DNA from: Devosia sp.
GTDB lineage: Bacteria; Pseudomonadota; Alphaproteobacteria; Rhizobiales; Devosiaceae
Direction: 5' to 3'
Assembly (NCBI RefSeq): GCF_028290625.1
Contig: NZ_JAQGJM010000014.1
Coordinates: 1 to 64,000, forward strand
Length of the DNA stretch: 64,000 nucleotides
Shown here: in pieces, positions 1 through 7,485 of the stretch
Position numbering within the stretch: position 1 is the first letter of the stretch
Layout: every line of letters starts with the position of its first letter
Translations under genes and position numbers: made by a program
Notes under the pieces: generated by a model
Told to the model about the DNA's origin: nothing
The model's input: only the letters and a program-made list of their open reading frames with translations
Database searches by the model: none

Positions 1-673
1 AACCGAGCTTTTTCAGGATCCCGGCATCGACGGCGTGCTGGGTGTCGGCGCCAGCGCGAACCGCGATCATCAGCACGCTGCACCATTCTGCCAGCGCCTC
101 GAGGCTGGGGAAGTATTGATAGGGCACATCGTGCTTGGTGCGGCTGAAATAGCCGACTTCGGTCTCGAATGCCGCCACCCGCGCCGCGATCTTGCGGCCG
201 ATCTCGCCCATGCCGTAGACGCCGATGCGGCGGCCACGCATGCCGGCCTGCGGCCGCATCATCGGCGACGGCTTTGCCGACGACCAGCCGCCGCTTCGGA
301 CATAATCGTCCGCCGGCAGCAGCCGCCGCGTCACCGTCAGCATCAGGATGACAGCGATATCGGCGACCGAGGAGGCATTGGCGCCCGGACTGTGGGCGAC
401 CGCAATCTTGCGCTGCGCCGCGGCGGCCAGATCGACGCCGTCATAGCCGGTGCCGTAACAGACGATGGCGCCGAGCTTCGGCATCAGGTCCATCTGAGCT
501 GCGCCCAGCGGCGTGCCGCCCGCGGTTACCATCGCCGTCACCTCCGAAAGCTGGTCCGCCGCGAACGCTTCGCCGAGCGGCTTACCGGCCGTTTCCATCA
601 GTTCGAAGCTTTGCCCGAAGCGCACCATCATCGCCTTGGGGAAACGCGAATAGATCAGGACTTTGTTGGACAT
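1..673 (-). CDS. D-2-hydroxyacid dehydrogenase family protein, 3' part outside the window
   Basis: The gene starts at an ATG at 673 and runs off the window edge, so about 224 residues are visible. The order fits the NAD(P)-dependent D-2-hydroxyacid dehydrogenase family, which interconverts 2-keto and 2-hydroxy acids in the cytoplasm. The family element YGTGYDGVD lies near residue 73, SPGANASS near 95, and the Rossmann fingerprint GVYGMGEIG near 151. The catalytic Glu and His expected in the C-terminal part lie beyond the window, so activity and substrate (glyoxylate, hydroxypyruvate or other) cannot be judged. It is transcribed in the same direction as the ribosomal-protein operon but separated from it by a terminator, so it is probably its own unit. 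Confidence 0.85.
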   Translation of the reverse strand, partial: MSNKVLIYSRFPKAMMVRFGQSFELMETAGKPLGEAFAADQLSEVTAMVTAGGTPLGAAQMDLMPKLGAIVCYGTGYDGVDLAAAAQRKIAVAHSPGANASSVADIAVILMLTVTRRLLPADDYVRSGGWSSAKPSPMMRPQAGMRGRRIGVYGMGEIGRKIAARVAAFETEVGYFSRTKHDVPYQYFPSLEALAEWCSVLMIAVRAGADTQHAVDAGILKKLG

Positions 674-750
674 CGGCTGAATTCCTACAGCGTCGAGCGA
701 GATGGATACCGGCTCGCGTCAAGAGAAAGCGCGTTGAAGTAAGAGCTCAA

Positions 751-785
751 AGATAAAGGGCGAAACCGGTTGTCCGATTTCGCCC
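751..785 (-). terminator. Rho-independent terminator after rplA
   Basis: Read on the minus strand just after the rplA stop, GGGCGAAA and TTTCGCCC form an 8-bp stem with a 12-nt loop (758-785), followed by the T-rich stretch TTTATCT (751-757). Its place 35 nt downstream of rplA fits the end of the secE-nusG-rplK-rplA transcript. Confidence 0.75.
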
Positions 786-820
786 CTGTTCGTATTCAAA
801 CACTCAATAGATGTACGGGC

Positions 821-1528
821 TCAGGTCCCGCCGGCATTGCCGACGAGGCTCGCCGGCTCAACCTTGACGCCCGGTCCCATCGAGGAGGAAACCGCGACGC
901 GCTGGATGTAGGTGCCCTTGGCACCGGCGGGCTTGGCCTTGGCGACGGCATCCGCCAGCGCCTTGACGTTCTCCACCAGCTTGTCTGCCGTGAACGACGC
1001 CTTGCCGATACCGGCCTGCACGATGCCGGCCTTCTCGACCCGGAACTCGACCGAACCACCCTTGGCGCCCTTGACGGCGTTGGTGATGTCCATCGTGACG
1101 GTGCCGATCTTCGGGTTCGGCATCATGCCGCGCGGTCCGAGCACCTTACCGAGGCGTCCGACCAGCGGCATCATGTCGGGAGTGGCGATACAGCGGTCGA
1201 AATCGATCTGACCGCCCTGCACCTTCTCGACCAGGTCCTCGGCGCCGACGACGTCGGCACCCGCGGCCCTGGCTTCGTCGGCCTTGGCGCCGCGCGCGAA
1301 CACGCCGACGCGCAAGGTGCGGCCGGTGCCGTTCGGCAGGGTCACCACGCCACGCACCATCTGGTCGGCGTGACGCGGATCGACGCCGAGATTGATCGCG
1401 ATCTCGACCGTCTCGTCGAACTTCGACGTGGCGCGTTCCTTGACCATCTTGATGGCGTCCGCGAGCGGATAAAGCTTCTCGCGATCAACGCCCTCGCGGG
1501 CCTTCTTCAAGCGTTTTCCAATTGCCAT
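821..1528 (-). CDS. rplA: 50S ribosomal protein L1
   Basis: The protein has 235 residues and the usual full L1 length, beginning [14 protein letters not shown]1 forms the mobile L1 stalk of the large subunit at the tRNA exit site, and in many bacteria represses its own operon by binding the mRNA. Family features include the [13 protein letters not shown] segment near residue 49, the [10 protein letters not shown] loop near 130 and the [13 protein letters not shown] segment near 155. It starts 6 nt after the rplK stop, so the two genes are co-transcribed in the standard L11-L1 order. No L1-binding leader structure was identified by eye. Confidence 0.98.
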   Translation of the reverse strand: MAIGKRLKKAREGVDREKLYPLADAIKMVKERATSKFDETVEIAINLGVDPRHADQMVRGVVTLPNGTGRTLRVGVFARGAKADEARAAGADVVGAEDLVEKVQGGQIDFDRCIATPDMMPLVGRLGKVLGPRGMMPNPKIGTVTMDITNAVKGAKGGSVEFRVEKAGIVQAGIGKASFTADKLVENVKALADAVAKAKPAGAKGTYIQRVAVSSSMGPGVKVEPASLVGNAGGT

Positions 1529-1534
1529 GACCCG

Positions 1535-1963
1535 TTACCCCGCCACTTCGAGACCCATCGAACGGGCAGAGCCCTCGACCATCTTCATGGCCGACTCGAT
1601 GGAGTCACAATTGAGATCCTTCATCTTCTTCTCGGCGATCTCGCGCACCTGCGCTTTGGTCACCGCGCCGGCCTTGTCGCGGCCCGGGGCTTTCGACCCG
1701 GACTGGATTTTGGCCGCCTGCTTCAGAAAATGGGACATCGGCGGAGTCTTCATCTCGAAGGTGAACGAACGATCGGCGTAGATCGTGATCACCACCGGAA
1801 TCGGGGTACCCTTTTCGTCCTTCTGCGTCTGCGCGTTGAACGCCTTGCAGAATTCCATGATGTTGAGGCCGCGCTGACCAAGCGCGGGTCCGATCGGGGG
1901 CGAAGGATTCGCCGACCCGGCCGGCACCTGCAATTTCAGGTATCCGGTCACTTTCTTCGCCAT
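1535..1963 (-). CDS. rplK: 50S ribosomal protein L11
   Basis: The protein has 142 residues, the usual length. L11 makes the base of the GTPase-associated stalk with 23S rRNA and is needed for stringent-response activation by RelA/Rsh proteins. The N-terminal domain shows [21 protein letters not shown], and the central part has the conserved FNAQTQ segment and the [13 protein letters not shown] helix. Its start at 1963 is preceded by an AGGAGTGATAA ribosome-binding stretch. It lies downstream of nusG but is separated from it by 255 bp that hold a palindromic repeat, which is unusual for this otherwise tight operon. Confidence 0.98.
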   Translation of the reverse strand: MAKKVTGYLKLQVPAGSANPSPPIGPALGQRGLNIMEFCKAFNAQTQKDEKGTPIPVVITIYADRSFTFEMKTPPMSHFLKQAAKIQSGSKAPGRDKAGAVTKAQVREIAEKKMKDLNCDSIESAMKMVEGSARSMGLEVAG

Positions 1964-2070
1964 TTATCACTCCTCATGCTGTTTCCGGACCACCCGGAAG
2001 CTTCACAGGACCGTGGTGCGGTTCGATGGATGACTGGCGATCATCCCTCTCCTCCCACGGCTTCTTCTTC

Positions 2071-2207
2071 CCTTCCCCCTCGCCCCGCACTTGTGGGGAG
2101 AGGGTTGGGGTAAGGGGCAATTCACGCACGGAACGCGCGGAGAGCCCCCCTCACCCGGATCATCGCCAAGCGATGATCCGACCTCGCCCCGCAAGCGGGG
2201 AGAGGCA
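2071..2207. repeat. Composite palindromic intergenic repeat between nusG and rplK
   Basis: Three hairpin-forming segments lie in a row. The first is CCCCGCAC...GTGGGGAG around 2083-2101. The second has perfect 10-bp arms GGATCATCGC/GCGATGATCC with a 3-nt loop at 2157-2179. The third, CCCCGC-AA-GCGGGG, is at 2187-2200. The flanking CTCGCCCCGC and GGGGAGAG words recur at both ends. The layout resembles the dispersed palindromic repeats of Hyphomicrobiales genomes. It lies inside the ribosomal operon and would be transcribed. No T-tract follows the hairpins in the direction of transcription, so it is not a standard terminator. Confidence 0.65.
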
Positions 2208-2218
2208 AAAAAGTGCGA

Positions 2219-2749
2219 TCAGACCTTCTCGACCTGACCGAATTCCAGTTCGACCGGCGTGGCGCGGCCGAAGATCGACACTGCGACCTTTACGCGGCTG
2301 CGCGCCTCGTCGATTTCCTCGACCACACCGGAGAACGACGCGAACGGGCCGTCGGCCACGCGCACATTCTCGCCAATCTCGAACGAGACCGACGCCTTCG
2401 GGCGTTCGACGCCTTCCTGCACCTGGTGCAGGATCCGCATGGCTTCGGCTTCCGAGATCGGCATCGGCTTGTTTTCGGCGCCGAGGAAGCCCGTGACCTT
2501 CGGGGTGTTCTTGATGAGATGAAAGGCTTCGTCGGTCAGCTTCATCTTCACCAGGACATAGCCCGGGAAAAACTTGCGCTCGGCGTCGACCTTGCGGCCG
2601 CGGCGCATCTCGACGACCTTTTCGGTCGGCACGATCACGTCATCGAACAGCTCTTCGAGCTTCTTCTGCGCAACCTTCTGGCGGATGTCCTCCGCCACCT
2701 TGCGCTCGAAATTCGAGTACGCCTGAACGATGTACCAGCGTTTGGCCAT
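2219..2749 (-). CDS. nusG: Transcription termination/antitermination factor NusG
   Basis: The protein has 176 residues. NusG binds the RNA polymerase clamp, limits pausing and links polymerase to Rho and to ribosomal protein S10. The N-terminal NGN domain starts KRWYIVQAYSNFERKVAEDI and contains FPGYVLVKM near residue 62. The C-terminal KOW domain, near residues 125-160, has the GENVRVADGPFASFSGVVEEI pattern. It lies 33 bp downstream of secE, the canonical pairing. It uses an ATG at 2749. The gene is full length, with no internal anomaly. Confidence 0.97.
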   Translation of the reverse strand: MAKRWYIVQAYSNFERKVAEDIRQKVAQKKLEELFDDVIVPTEKVVEMRRGRKVDAERKFFPGYVLVKMKLTDEAFHLIKNTPKVTGFLGAENKPMPISEAEAMRILHQVQEGVERPKASVSFEIGENVRVADGPFASFSGVVEEIDEARSRVKVAVSIFGRATPVELEFGQVEKV

Positions 2750-2782
2750 GCCGCGTCGTCGCTCCTAATAATCCGTTGCCGC

Positions 2783-2977
2783 TCAGCGGATCGACAGCAT
2801 CAGCTGCACGAGCCAGGAGATGATCTGGTCCGCCGCGAGGAAAAAGAAACTCGCGATGACAACCATCACCAGCACCATCACGGTCGAAACCAGCGTCTCG
2901 TTACGTGTGGGCCATGTGACCTTGCCGACTTCCTGGCGAACCTCCTGGAAAAACTTAAGCGGGTTCAGCGCAGCCAT
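2783..2977 (-). CDS. secE: Preprotein translocase subunit SecE
   Basis: The protein has 64 residues from the ATG at 2977 (MAALNPLKFFQEVRQEVGKV). An in-frame upstream start at 3010 would add 11 residues with no family resemblance, so the shorter form is preferred. SecE clamps the SecY channel in the inner membrane. This is the short, single-membrane-span form usual in alphaproteobacteria: an amphipathic helix with EVGKVTWPTRNET, followed by one hydrophobic span (VMVLVMVVIASFFFLAADQII). It is the first gene of the nusG/ribosomal block. Confidence 0.96.
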   Translation of the reverse strand: MAALNPLKFFQEVRQEVGKVTWPTRNETLVSTVMVLVMVVIASFFFLAADQIISWLVQLMLSIR

Positions 2978-3348
2978 CAGCTCTACTTTCCGTCGGGGCC
3001 GTGAGGCCAAAAACGAAGAACCGCGCGAGTCACCCCGGGCGGCTTGGGAAGCGGTATCTAATGGCTTGCCTCAGCTATTGCAAGTCCCAATGACGGCCGC
3101 ATGTCAACTCGCCGCGATCGGCCGGCACGGATGCTGTCAGCCATCGGTCAGCTTGCCACCGCTACGCATGGTGCACCGATCGGCAGCGCGATTCCGGGGC
3201 AAGGCGGCATGCAACACGCCTCCAAACCGCCAGGCGCTAGTCTCGGCTGCCGATCGAGCCGTAGTAGAGCACGCAGCCCGAATCCCACGGCGGCTTTCCA
3301 GCTGATTGGCCTGCAGGCGGCCGACGTCGAGTTGCCGGCGACCTGAGT
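2978..3348. other. Intergenic region upstream of secE, no supported gene
   Basis: These 371 bp probably carry a promoter for secE-nusG, but no convincing -35/-10 pair was found. One minus-strand frame at 3137-3352 opens with a GTG that overlaps the stop of the gene above it. Its Arg/Ser/Ala-rich translation shows no domain, so it is not called. The region may simply be leader sequence of a transcript coming from the tRNA-Trp side. Confidence 0.5.
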
Positions 3349-3618
3349 TCACCGAAGCGGGAAGTCCGGCGAGGCGTAGAGCCGTTTCATCGCCGCGCCG
3401 TCATATCGCTCCCCATCGACCTCTAGCGTCGCCGACCCCAGCTTTGCTACCGCCAGGGTCTCAATCGCGTAGAGCAGTGCCAGCGCCGCCGAGGGGAAGC
3501 GCTGGTAGCCGAGGCCACCCTTTCGTCCAACCTGCGCCGGAAAATAGAGATCCGCCGGCTCGTCGTAGTCGAAGGGCGCTACCTGATCGCCCTGCACGGT
3601 CTCTACGGGGTCGCTCAT
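3349..3618 (-). CDS. Hypothetical protein, 89 residues
   Basis: This small acidic protein has no family I recognise. It has no signal peptide or membrane span. The middle (residues 41-66) looks like a helix rich in Ala, Leu and Ile followed by a short strand with VDGERYDG, so it is probably a folded cytoplasmic protein. Its ATG overlaps the stop of the next upstream gene by 4 bp (ATGA), which argues for translational coupling of the two. It lies between tRNA-Trp and secE, a place normally empty or nearly so. Codon use is like that of the neighbours. Confidence 0.6.
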   Translation of the reverse strand: MSDPVETVQGDQVAPFDYDEPADLYFPAQVGRKGGLGYQRFPSAALALLYAIETLAVAKLGSATLEVDGERYDGAAMKRLYASPDFPLR

Positions 3619-3833
3619 TTCACGACCTTCAGGTACGAGCGCGACGCCTTTGGGCGGCGTGGCGGCTGGGGCCGGATCGGGCGGGTCCAGCTGATTCCGG
3701 TTACCGGAAATGCCGGCAGCGTGCCCACCGCCATGGCTTCGCCCAGCTGCGGCTCGTCGAAATTATCCGGCAGGAGGGTGGGCCCAAAGCCAACCAGGAA
3801 GCGGGGCAAGCCCGCTAAACGAATGTCGAACAT
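3615..3833 (-). CDS. Hypothetical protein, 72 residues
   Basis: No family is recognised. The ATG at 3833 is preferred over one at 3848 because GGAG lies 9 nt upstream of it. The N-terminus is moderately hydrophobic (DIRLAGLPRFLVGFGPTLLPD) and the C-terminus is basic and proline-rich (RPIRPQPPRRPKASRSYLKVVK). The stop overlaps the start of the following 89-residue gene, so the two look like a coupled pair. The basic tail could contact nucleic acid or ribosomes, but that is only a guess from composition. Confidence 0.55.
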   Translation of the reverse strand: MFDIRLAGLPRFLVGFGPTLLPDNFDEPQLGEAMAVGTLPAFPVTGISWTRPIRPQPPRRPKASRSYLKVVK

Positions 3834-3881
3834 GGCGTATGGCTCCATTCAGGCGTCGCCGCTGTCGGGAGAACGCTCAGC

Positions 3882-4055
3882 TCAGGAGAGGAACTCGCTG
3901 AAGCGCAGGAACGGCGCCAGGGCAAGCAGCGCCCCCAGCGTCAGCAGGAAGCTCAACGCGACCGTGAGCTTTCGACCGTGAGCGCGGCGAACCGCTCCCG
4001 GCACAATGGCGGGAACATCGACTGGCATGGGATCGCTTTCGGTGAACAGGCGCAT
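3882..4055 (-). CDS. Small single-span membrane protein, 57 residues
   Basis: The reading frame starts at an ATG at 4055 and stops at 3882. It gives a polar N-terminus (MRLFTESDPMPVDVPAIVPG), a basic stretch RRAHGRK at residues 23-29, then one clear hydrophobic span (LTVALSFLLTLGALLALAPF). A second ATG at residue 10 is possible. Neither start has a strong ribosome-binding site. The charge pattern predicts an inner-membrane peptide with a cytoplasmic N-terminus. It is the first of three tiny genes pointing toward secE. Function is unknown, and reality rests on the clean membrane span and the shared orientation. Confidence 0.5.
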   Translation of the reverse strand: MRLFTESDPMPVDVPAIVPGAVRRAHGRKLTVALSFLLTLGALLALAPFLRFSEFLS

Positions 4056-4217
4056 GGGTGCGCCGCTGCACTGTACGCCCGCGCCGCCGTCTCACCTATC
4101 GAATTCGGGACCGCTGCCCCAACACGCGCGATACTAGTGCCGCTGCCGGGTGCGAACCCTGTGGAAGATGCGGGGAACGGGCGGGCTGAGGAGCCTGCGT
4201 TCAGCGCCTTTGGCAGG

Positions 4218-4293
4218 TGGCAGGGGCAGCAGGACTTGAACCCGCGACCCTCGGTTTTGGAGACCGATGCTCTACCAACTGAGCTACACCCCT
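4218..4293 (-). tRNA. tRNA-Trp (CCA anticodon)
   Basis: The 76-nt cloverleaf on the minus strand begins AGGGGTGTAGCTCAGTTGG. The anticodon loop CTCCAAA gives anticodon CCA, and the T-arm is GGGTTCAAGTCC. The 3' CCA is encoded. The acceptor stem AGGGGTG pairs with TGCCCCT, and the discriminator is G, as in bacterial tRNA-Trp. It lies upstream of secE, as is common in alphaproteobacteria. Confidence 0.97.
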
Positions 4294-4349
4294 TCAGGCG
4301 AGGCAGTGTCTAAAGGCAAAGCCGCTGCCATGCAAGACCCTGCGACGCG

Positions 4350-4742
4350 TTAGCTCCAGATATGTGGAACCAGCGGAATGGCCATTGCCAGCGCGCCCAG
4401 CACGCCAAGCAGGAAACAGATCGACCGCCAGGGGCTGAGGCCGCGCATATAGCAGATGACGTGGCCCGCCCGCGCCAGGAAATAGACCGCGCCGCCGGCA
4501 AGGGACAGCCAGCCCTGCTCGCCCAGGACGATCGACAGGATGGCCAAAGTGAGGAACACCGGCAGGGTTTCCTGCAGGTTGGCCAGTGCCCGCTGCGACC
4601 GGGCCAATTCGCGGGTCGGCTCGGGCAGGTCGTCGCGCGGACCGATTTGAACCTCCGAGCCAACCTGCTCGGTCAAATAGCGCCCAGGCAGCATCACCTG
4701 GACCAGCAGCAAAATGAGCACCAGAAAAATAATCAACAACAT
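4350..4742 (-). CDS. MAPEG family membrane protein
   Basis: The protein has 130 residues with four predicted membrane spans, matching the MAPEG superfamily (microsomal glutathione transferase-like). The first span is MLLIIFLVLILLLVQVMLP. The family-type segment RSQRALANLQETLPVFLTLAIL follows at residues 48-69, and ARAGHVICYMRGLSPWRSI lies at 85-103. Bacterial members are mostly uncharacterised, and glutathione-dependent detoxification is only inferred from the family. It is divergent from the ArsR regulator at 4900, with a 157-bp shared upstream region, and might therefore share control with the efflux genes. A second MAPEG gene is at 17416. Confidence 0.85.
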   Translation of the reverse strand: MLLIIFLVLILLLVQVMLPGRYLTEQVGSEVQIGPRDDLPEPTRELARSQRALANLQETLPVFLTLAILSIVLGEQGWLSLAGGAVYFLARAGHVICYMRGLSPWRSICFLLGVLGALAMAIPLVPHIWS

Positions 4743-4899
4743 CGACTTAACTCTACCCCTCGCGGCTCGCTGGCCGCCTCAATGCCTGCGCAACGCAGGC
4801 GGAGCAACAAAGATCATCGTCTCCGCGCCGGCAGCACTGGCGAATCGTCGCGGCCCGTGGCCAAGTTTTGATTGCTGCGACAGGAAAGCCAGTGATTTC

Positions 4900-5193
4900 G
4901 TGACCGAGCCAACCAGCGAGCAGATTGCCGCCATCGCCCAGACCTACCGTCTGCTGGGCGATACCACGCGCCTGCGCATCCTGCTCGCCTGCCTCGACAC
5001 CCCCTGCCCCGTCAACGAAATCGCCCGCCGCGTCGATGCTTCCCAATCGCTGGTCAGCCACCATTTGCGGCTGCTGCGCGCCGCCCGCCTGGTGCGCGGC
5101 ACACGGCAAAATCGCCAGGTGCTCTATGAGGCCGACGACGAGCATATCCGCCACATGCTGCTCGACATGATCGAGCATGTCGGCGAGGCCTGA
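4900..5193 (+). CDS. ArsR/SmtB-family transcriptional regulator with an alpha-5-type metal site
   Basis: The GTG at 4900 is chosen because CAGGAAAG lies upstream and the product then has the normal family length (97 residues). Earlier in-frame starts would add an unrelated tail. The winged-helix domain has the recognition helix around DASQSLVSHHLRLLR (residues 46-60). The last helix carries D80-x-H82-x10-H93-x2-E96, the spacing of the Zn/Co-binding alpha-5 site of SmtB and CzrA. These proteins repress in the metal-free state. It lies 133 bp upstream of two adaptor genes and an RND pump in the same direction and probably controls them. Metal specificity is inference. Confidence 0.85.
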   Translation: MTEPTSEQIAAIAQTYRLLGDTTRLRILLACLDTPCPVNEIARRVDASQSLVSHHLRLLRAARLVRGTRQNRQVLYEADDEHIRHMLLDMIEHVGEA

Positions 5194-5326
5194 TTTCTCA
5201 ACGAAACAGGCGATCTCCTTCGCCCGTCAAAAAGGGCCTTTCCCAATGGGTCGGAGTAGGCCAACCTGAGCGCCTAAGCGCAAAGTGCCTTCTGAACGAT
5301 TTGGACAGAGCTTGGGGAGCGGTCAG

Positions 5327-6418
5327 ATGAGGGGCGGGCCATTTGCCGGCAAGGCACTGGTGTCGGTCGCGTTGGGGCTTGGTGTCGCCGCTTGCGGCGC
5401 TGCGCCCGAGGCGGTTCCGAAGACGGCTACGATCGTGAACGCCCAAACGATAGCCCTTGAGGATTTTGCACCCCAGCTCTCGCTGACTGGCGTCATCGAG
5501 GCACGCAACGAAACCCAACTGGCCTTCCGGGTCACCGGTCAAGTCACGCAACGGCTGGTCGATGTCGGCGACCATGTCGACGCCGGCGAGGTGCTGGCCA
5601 AAATCGACGACGCCGGCCAACAAGCGGACCTGGCGGCCGCGCAGGCAACACTCGATGCCGCCAAGGCCCAGGTGGACGTGGCCCAGGCCAGCTTCGACCG
5701 GCAAAATTCGCTGCTGGCGCAGGGCGTGACCACTCGCAGCAGTTTTGATGCGGCGCAGACGGCGCTGCAGACTGCCCAGGGCTCGAGCGACGGCGCCCAG
5801 GCCCAACTCGATACCGCCAGGGAAGCACTGACCTACAGCACGCTGACGGCGCCAGCGGCGGGCGTGATCACCAAACGCAACCTGGAGGTCGGCGAGGTCG
5901 CACAGGCGGCTTCCCCCATTTTCGTGATGGCAGAAGACGGTCCGCGCGATGCGCTCTTCAATGTCCAGGAATCGGCGTTTCTGGGCCAGGCAGGCGATGT
6001 CAGCATCACGCTGGCGCTTACCGCCGACCCCACTATCACCGCCAAGGGCAGCCTGCGCGAGATTTCTCCCGTGCTCGATCCCGAGACCGGAACGGTGCTG
6101 GTCAAGGTCGCGATCGACAATCCCCCCGCCGGCATGACGCTGGGCGGCTCGGTAACCGGCACCGTGGCGGCAAGCCCCACGAAAGAGACCATATTGCCGT
6201 GGAGCGCCCTGTGGTCGCGCGAGGGCGAACCCTCAGTCTGGGTGATCGATCCGCAGAACGACACCGTCTCGCTGCAGCCCGTCACGGTGAAAACCTATCA
6301 GACCGGCAGCGTGGTCATCGAGGCCGGCCTGCAACCGGGGCAAGTGGTGGTCACCCAGGGTGGCAAGCTGCTGGTGCCCGGTCAAACCGTGGCGATAGCG
6401 CAGGGGGCGAGCCAATGA
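5327..6418 (+). CDS. RND efflux periplasmic adaptor lipoprotein (first)
   Basis: The protein has 363 residues from the ATG at 5327, which has GGGGAGC 6 nt upstream. An ATG 42 nt earlier lacks a site. The N-terminus is a lipoprotein signal ending GLGVAAC. Then come a beta-barrel/lipoyl half with FRVTGQVTQRLVDVGDHVDAG, a coiled-coil hairpin rich in Ala and Gln (about residues 95-165), the second lipoyl half (TLTAPAAGVITKRNLEVGEVA) and the membrane-proximal domains. Adaptors of this family link the inner-membrane pump to an outer-membrane channel. The stop overlaps the start of a second adaptor, giving an unusual two-adaptor operon. Confidence 0.93.
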   Translation: MRGGPFAGKALVSVALGLGVAACGAAPEAVPKTATIVNAQTIALEDFAPQLSLTGVIEARNETQLAFRVTGQVTQRLVDVGDHVDAGEVLAKIDDAGQQADLAAAQATLDAAKAQVDVAQASFDRQNSLLAQGVTTRSSFDAAQTALQTAQGSSDGAQAQLDTAREALTYSTLTAPAAGVITKRNLEVGEVAQAASPIFVMAEDGPRDALFNVQESAFLGQAGDVSITLALTADPTITAKGSLREISPVLDPETGTVLVKVAIDNPPAGMTLGGSVTGTVAASPTKETILPWSALWSREGEPSVWVIDPQNDTVSLQPVTVKTYQTGSVVIEAGLQPGQVVVTQGGKLLVPGQTVAIAQGASQ

Positions 6419-7485
6419 AGGGCTGGACATTCATGCTCCCTCTGGCTGCGCTGGCATTGGCCGGTTGCCAGAAAACCCCCGAAGCGCCGGCGCCGATCCG
6501 GCCGGTGCTGTCCATCGCCGTCGAGCCGCAAAGCCAGGCCGGGCCGAGCTTTGTCGGTACGGTGGAACCCCGCGTGACCGCCGCCATGGCCTTCCGGCTG
6601 GGCGGCACGCTGGTGAACCGCAATGTCGATGTCGGCGCGTCGGTCAAGGCCGGCGACGTGCTGGCCAGCCTCGAATCCACCACCCTTGGCCTCGCGGTGA
6701 AATCGGCCGAGGCCAGCCTCGCCAATGCCCAGGCGCAGTTCCAGAATGCGCAGGCCGCCGAAAGCCGGTATTCCGCCCTGGCGCAATCGGACACCATCAG
6801 CCAGGCCAATCTCGAACAGGCCCGGCAACAGCGCCAGGCGGCGCAGGCCGGCGTCGTGCAGGCACAATCGGGCCTGGCCCAGGCGAATGACCAGCTGGGC
6901 TATGCCCAGCTCATCGCCGGCTTCGATGGCATCGTCACCGCCGTCGGAGCCGAAAGCGGGCAAGTGGTCACGCCCGGAGAGGCGGTTGTCACGCTGGCGC
7001 AGCCAGACGCCCGCGATGTCGTCATCGACGTGCCGGATGCCTTCGCGCAAAGCGTGGCCATCGGGGCGGAATTTACGGTGGCGCTGCAACTTGCTCCCCA
7101 GATCACCGCGACCGGAACGCTGCATGAAATCGCGCCGCAGGCCGATGCGGTGACGCGCCTGCGACGGCTGCGGATCGGGCTCGAACAGCCGCCGGCCAGC
7201 TTCTGGCTGGGCACCACCGCTGTTGCCTCCGCCCCAACCGCGGCGGCGGATCAAATCGCCCTGCCCGCCTCGGCGGTGAACATGACGGGCGGCGTCGCGT
7301 CGGTATGGATCGTCGATGAAGCCGGCGGCACCGTAGCGTCGCGCCCGGTAGAGGCCGGGGCGCCTGTCGGCGGACTGGTTCCGATCCTCTCCGGCCTCAA
7401 GCCGGGCGAGCGGGTGGTGACTGCGGGCGTTCACAGCCTGGCCGAGGGTCAGCGCGTCAGGTTCGACACAGGAGCTTTGCCATGA
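6415..7485 (+). CDS. RND efflux periplasmic adaptor lipoprotein (second)
   Basis: The protein has 356 residues. Its ATG overlaps the previous stop (ATGA). The signal peptide ends in the lipobox LAGC, followed by TPEAPAPIRPV. Lipoyl half-motifs are FRLGGTLVNRNVDVGASVKAG and AGFDGIVTAVGAESGQVVTPGE, separated by a Gln/Ala-rich coiled-coil hairpin. It is clearly related to, but not a copy of, the adaptor upstream. Its stop overlaps the RND pump start, so translation of all three is coupled. Two non-identical adaptors per pump is the arrangement of Pseudomonas TriABC, where both are required. Confidence 0.93.
   Translation: MKGWTFMLPLAALALAGCQKTPEAPAPIRPVLSIAVEPQSQAGPSFVGTVEPRVTAAMAFRLGGTLVNRNVDVGASVKAGDVLASLESTTLGLAVKSAEASLANAQAQFQNAQAAESRYSALAQSDTISQANLEQARQQRQAAQAGVVQAQSGLAQANDQLGYAQLIAGFDGIVTAVGAESGQVVTPGEAVVTLAQPDARDVVIDVPDAFAQSVAIGAEFTVALQLAPQITATGTLHEIAPQADAVTRLRRLRIGLEQPPASFWLGTTAVASAPTAAADQIALPASAVNMTGGVASVWIVDEAGGTVASRPVEAGAPVGGLVPILSGLKPGERVVTAGVHSLAEGQRVRFDTGALP

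Noticed and set aside
770..2113. 447-codon plus-strand open frame opposite rplA and rplK
   Set aside because: It is antisense to two certain ribosomal protein genes. The His/Arg/Asp/Gly-rich translation is typical of high-GC shadow frames and has no domain.
3137..3352. 71-codon minus-strand frame starting with a GTG that overlaps the preceding stop
   Set aside because: Low-complexity Arg/Ser/Ala-rich translation, no domain and no ribosome-binding site. The overlap alone is not enough.
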